Shown here: piece after piece, positions 40,182 through 40,494 of the stretch | How the letters are laid out: every line of letters starts with the position of its first letter | Position numbering within the stretch: position 1 is the stretch's first letter | Assembly: GCA_046590705.1 (NCBI GenBank) | Contig: JBKJUK010000117.1 | Coordinates: 1 to 40,494, forward strand | Direction of reading: 5' to 3' | DNA: 40,494 nt | Source: JBKJUK01 sp046590705 | Lineage (GTDB): Bacteria; Acidobacteriota; Thermoanaerobaculia; Gp7-AA8 | Made by a program: the position numbers and the translations under genes | The notes under the pieces: generated by a model | What the model was told of the DNA's origin: nothing | The model's database searches: none | Seen by the model: the letters and a program-made list of their open reading frames with translations, nothing else

Positions 40182-40197
40182 AACGATGAAGTAAGAA
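40163..40197. repeat. Heptanucleotide array (CGNAGAA type) over the tsaE stop
   Basis: Units TGATGAA, CGCAGAA, CGTAGAA, CGATGAA, GTAAGAA. Read in reverse complement it matches the 16530-16571 array with one unit fewer, including an 18-base identity (AGAACGATGAAGTAAGAA). Confidence 0.88.
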
Positions 40198-40234
40198 AAG
40201 AACCGCTCGGCAAGATCCTGACACTTCACAGCAC

Positions 40235-40412
40235 GTCATTCCGACGAGCAAGCGCCATGTTTGCATCGTTACACCGCTCTGAATGCGAGGAGGAATCTCC
40301 GATCCGCACAGATGCGGTGTATTGGGACGACCATCGCGGCGCGGAACGGAGATTCCTCTTCGCACCGAAACCTCACAAGCTCGGCGAAGCGTCCCACGCT
40401 CTTCGGAATGAC
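40235..40412. repeat. GTCATTCCGA-type element, AATCTCCG subtype
   Basis: Outer ends GTCATTCCGA (40235-40244) and TCGGAATGAC (40403-40412); inner arms AGGAATCTCCG (40291-40301) and CGGAGATTCCT (40347-40357). Same subtype as 16319-16493, inverted in orientation. No gene was seen in the 313 bases after tsaE. Confidence 0.9.
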
Positions 40413-40456
40413 GCCACGTGTGAGATGCGCAAAGTAAGCTCGATCTATGCTCCCGC

Positions 40457-40492
<36 letters not shown>

Positions 40493-40494
40493 CC

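Overview
The window looks like a chromosomal stretch of a diderm, GC-rich (roughly 60%) soil or sediment bacterium. An Acidobacteriota-like lineage fits best: secreted S9 and M1 peptidases with short signal peptides, a Thermus-type long isocitrate dehydrogenase, MacAB-like exporters with separate permeases, and very many small palindromic intergenic repeats. This placement is inference from gene content and style; no rRNA or tRNA gene was seen. There are about 33 protein genes, no complete IS element, no CRISPR array and no prophage.

Layout. 1-779 (+): the 3' end of an unknown membrane protein gene, then a small DUF1761-like membrane protein. 796-5543 (-): a frameshifted four-helix membrane protein gene, then (in transcription order from 5543) a HlyD-type adaptor, an ABC ATPase and two FtsX/MacB-type permeases, linked by ATGA overlaps. 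5544-6099: divergent, repeat-filled intergenic region. 6100-9170 (+): icd, purE, purK. 9424-12195 (-): a 923-residue exported propeller-like protein. 12552-13637 (-): mutY. 13943-17463 (-): S9 peptidase, a small lipoprotein and a DUF1573 protein. 17627-19267 (+): nadE. 19527-24530 (-): DUF6702-like exported protein, M1 peptidase, EamA exporter with its Lrp/AsnC regulator, and a small unknown gene. 24838-28836 (+): queA, a MogA/MoaB-type gene overlapping namZ, and an RluA-type pseudouridine synthase. 29027-35677 (+): a small secreted protein, a giant 1374-residue NtrY-like histidine kinase, a CAP-domain protein and a thioredoxin-reductase-like flavoprotein. 35789-37862 (-): penicillin-binding transpeptidase with a PilZ gene behind it. 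38129-40181 (+): a TIGR04282-type glycosyltransferase, nnrD and tsaE, coupled by overlaps. The window ends in an implausible 32-base C run.

The genes are mostly housekeeping (purines, NAD synthesis and repair, tRNA modification, oxidative DNA repair, TCA cycle) mixed with envelope functions (exporter, peptidases, transpeptidase, muramidase). The unusual part is the non-coding DNA. At least four families of short repeats fill nearly every intergenic gap: (1) a 20-bp palindrome with consensus CACAGGCAATCCTGCCTGTG in 12 copies, often as inverted pairs with conserved subterminal sequence; (2) 150-180 bp elements bounded by GTCATTCCGA and TCGGRATGAC; (3) tandem heptanucleotide arrays of three sequence types, concentrated at gene 3' ends and often in inverted pairs; (4) an AGCSCCGGAGGSGCGGCATCG family. 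Some of them have entered coding sequences, forming the C-terminal tails of the EamA, QueA and TsaE proteins, and one element end supplies the apparent start codon of the DUF6702-like gene. One heptad array plus one GTCATTCCGA element recurs as a composite unit in opposite orientations at 16319-16571 and 40163-40412. This layered repeat system is the best candidate here for something undescribed.
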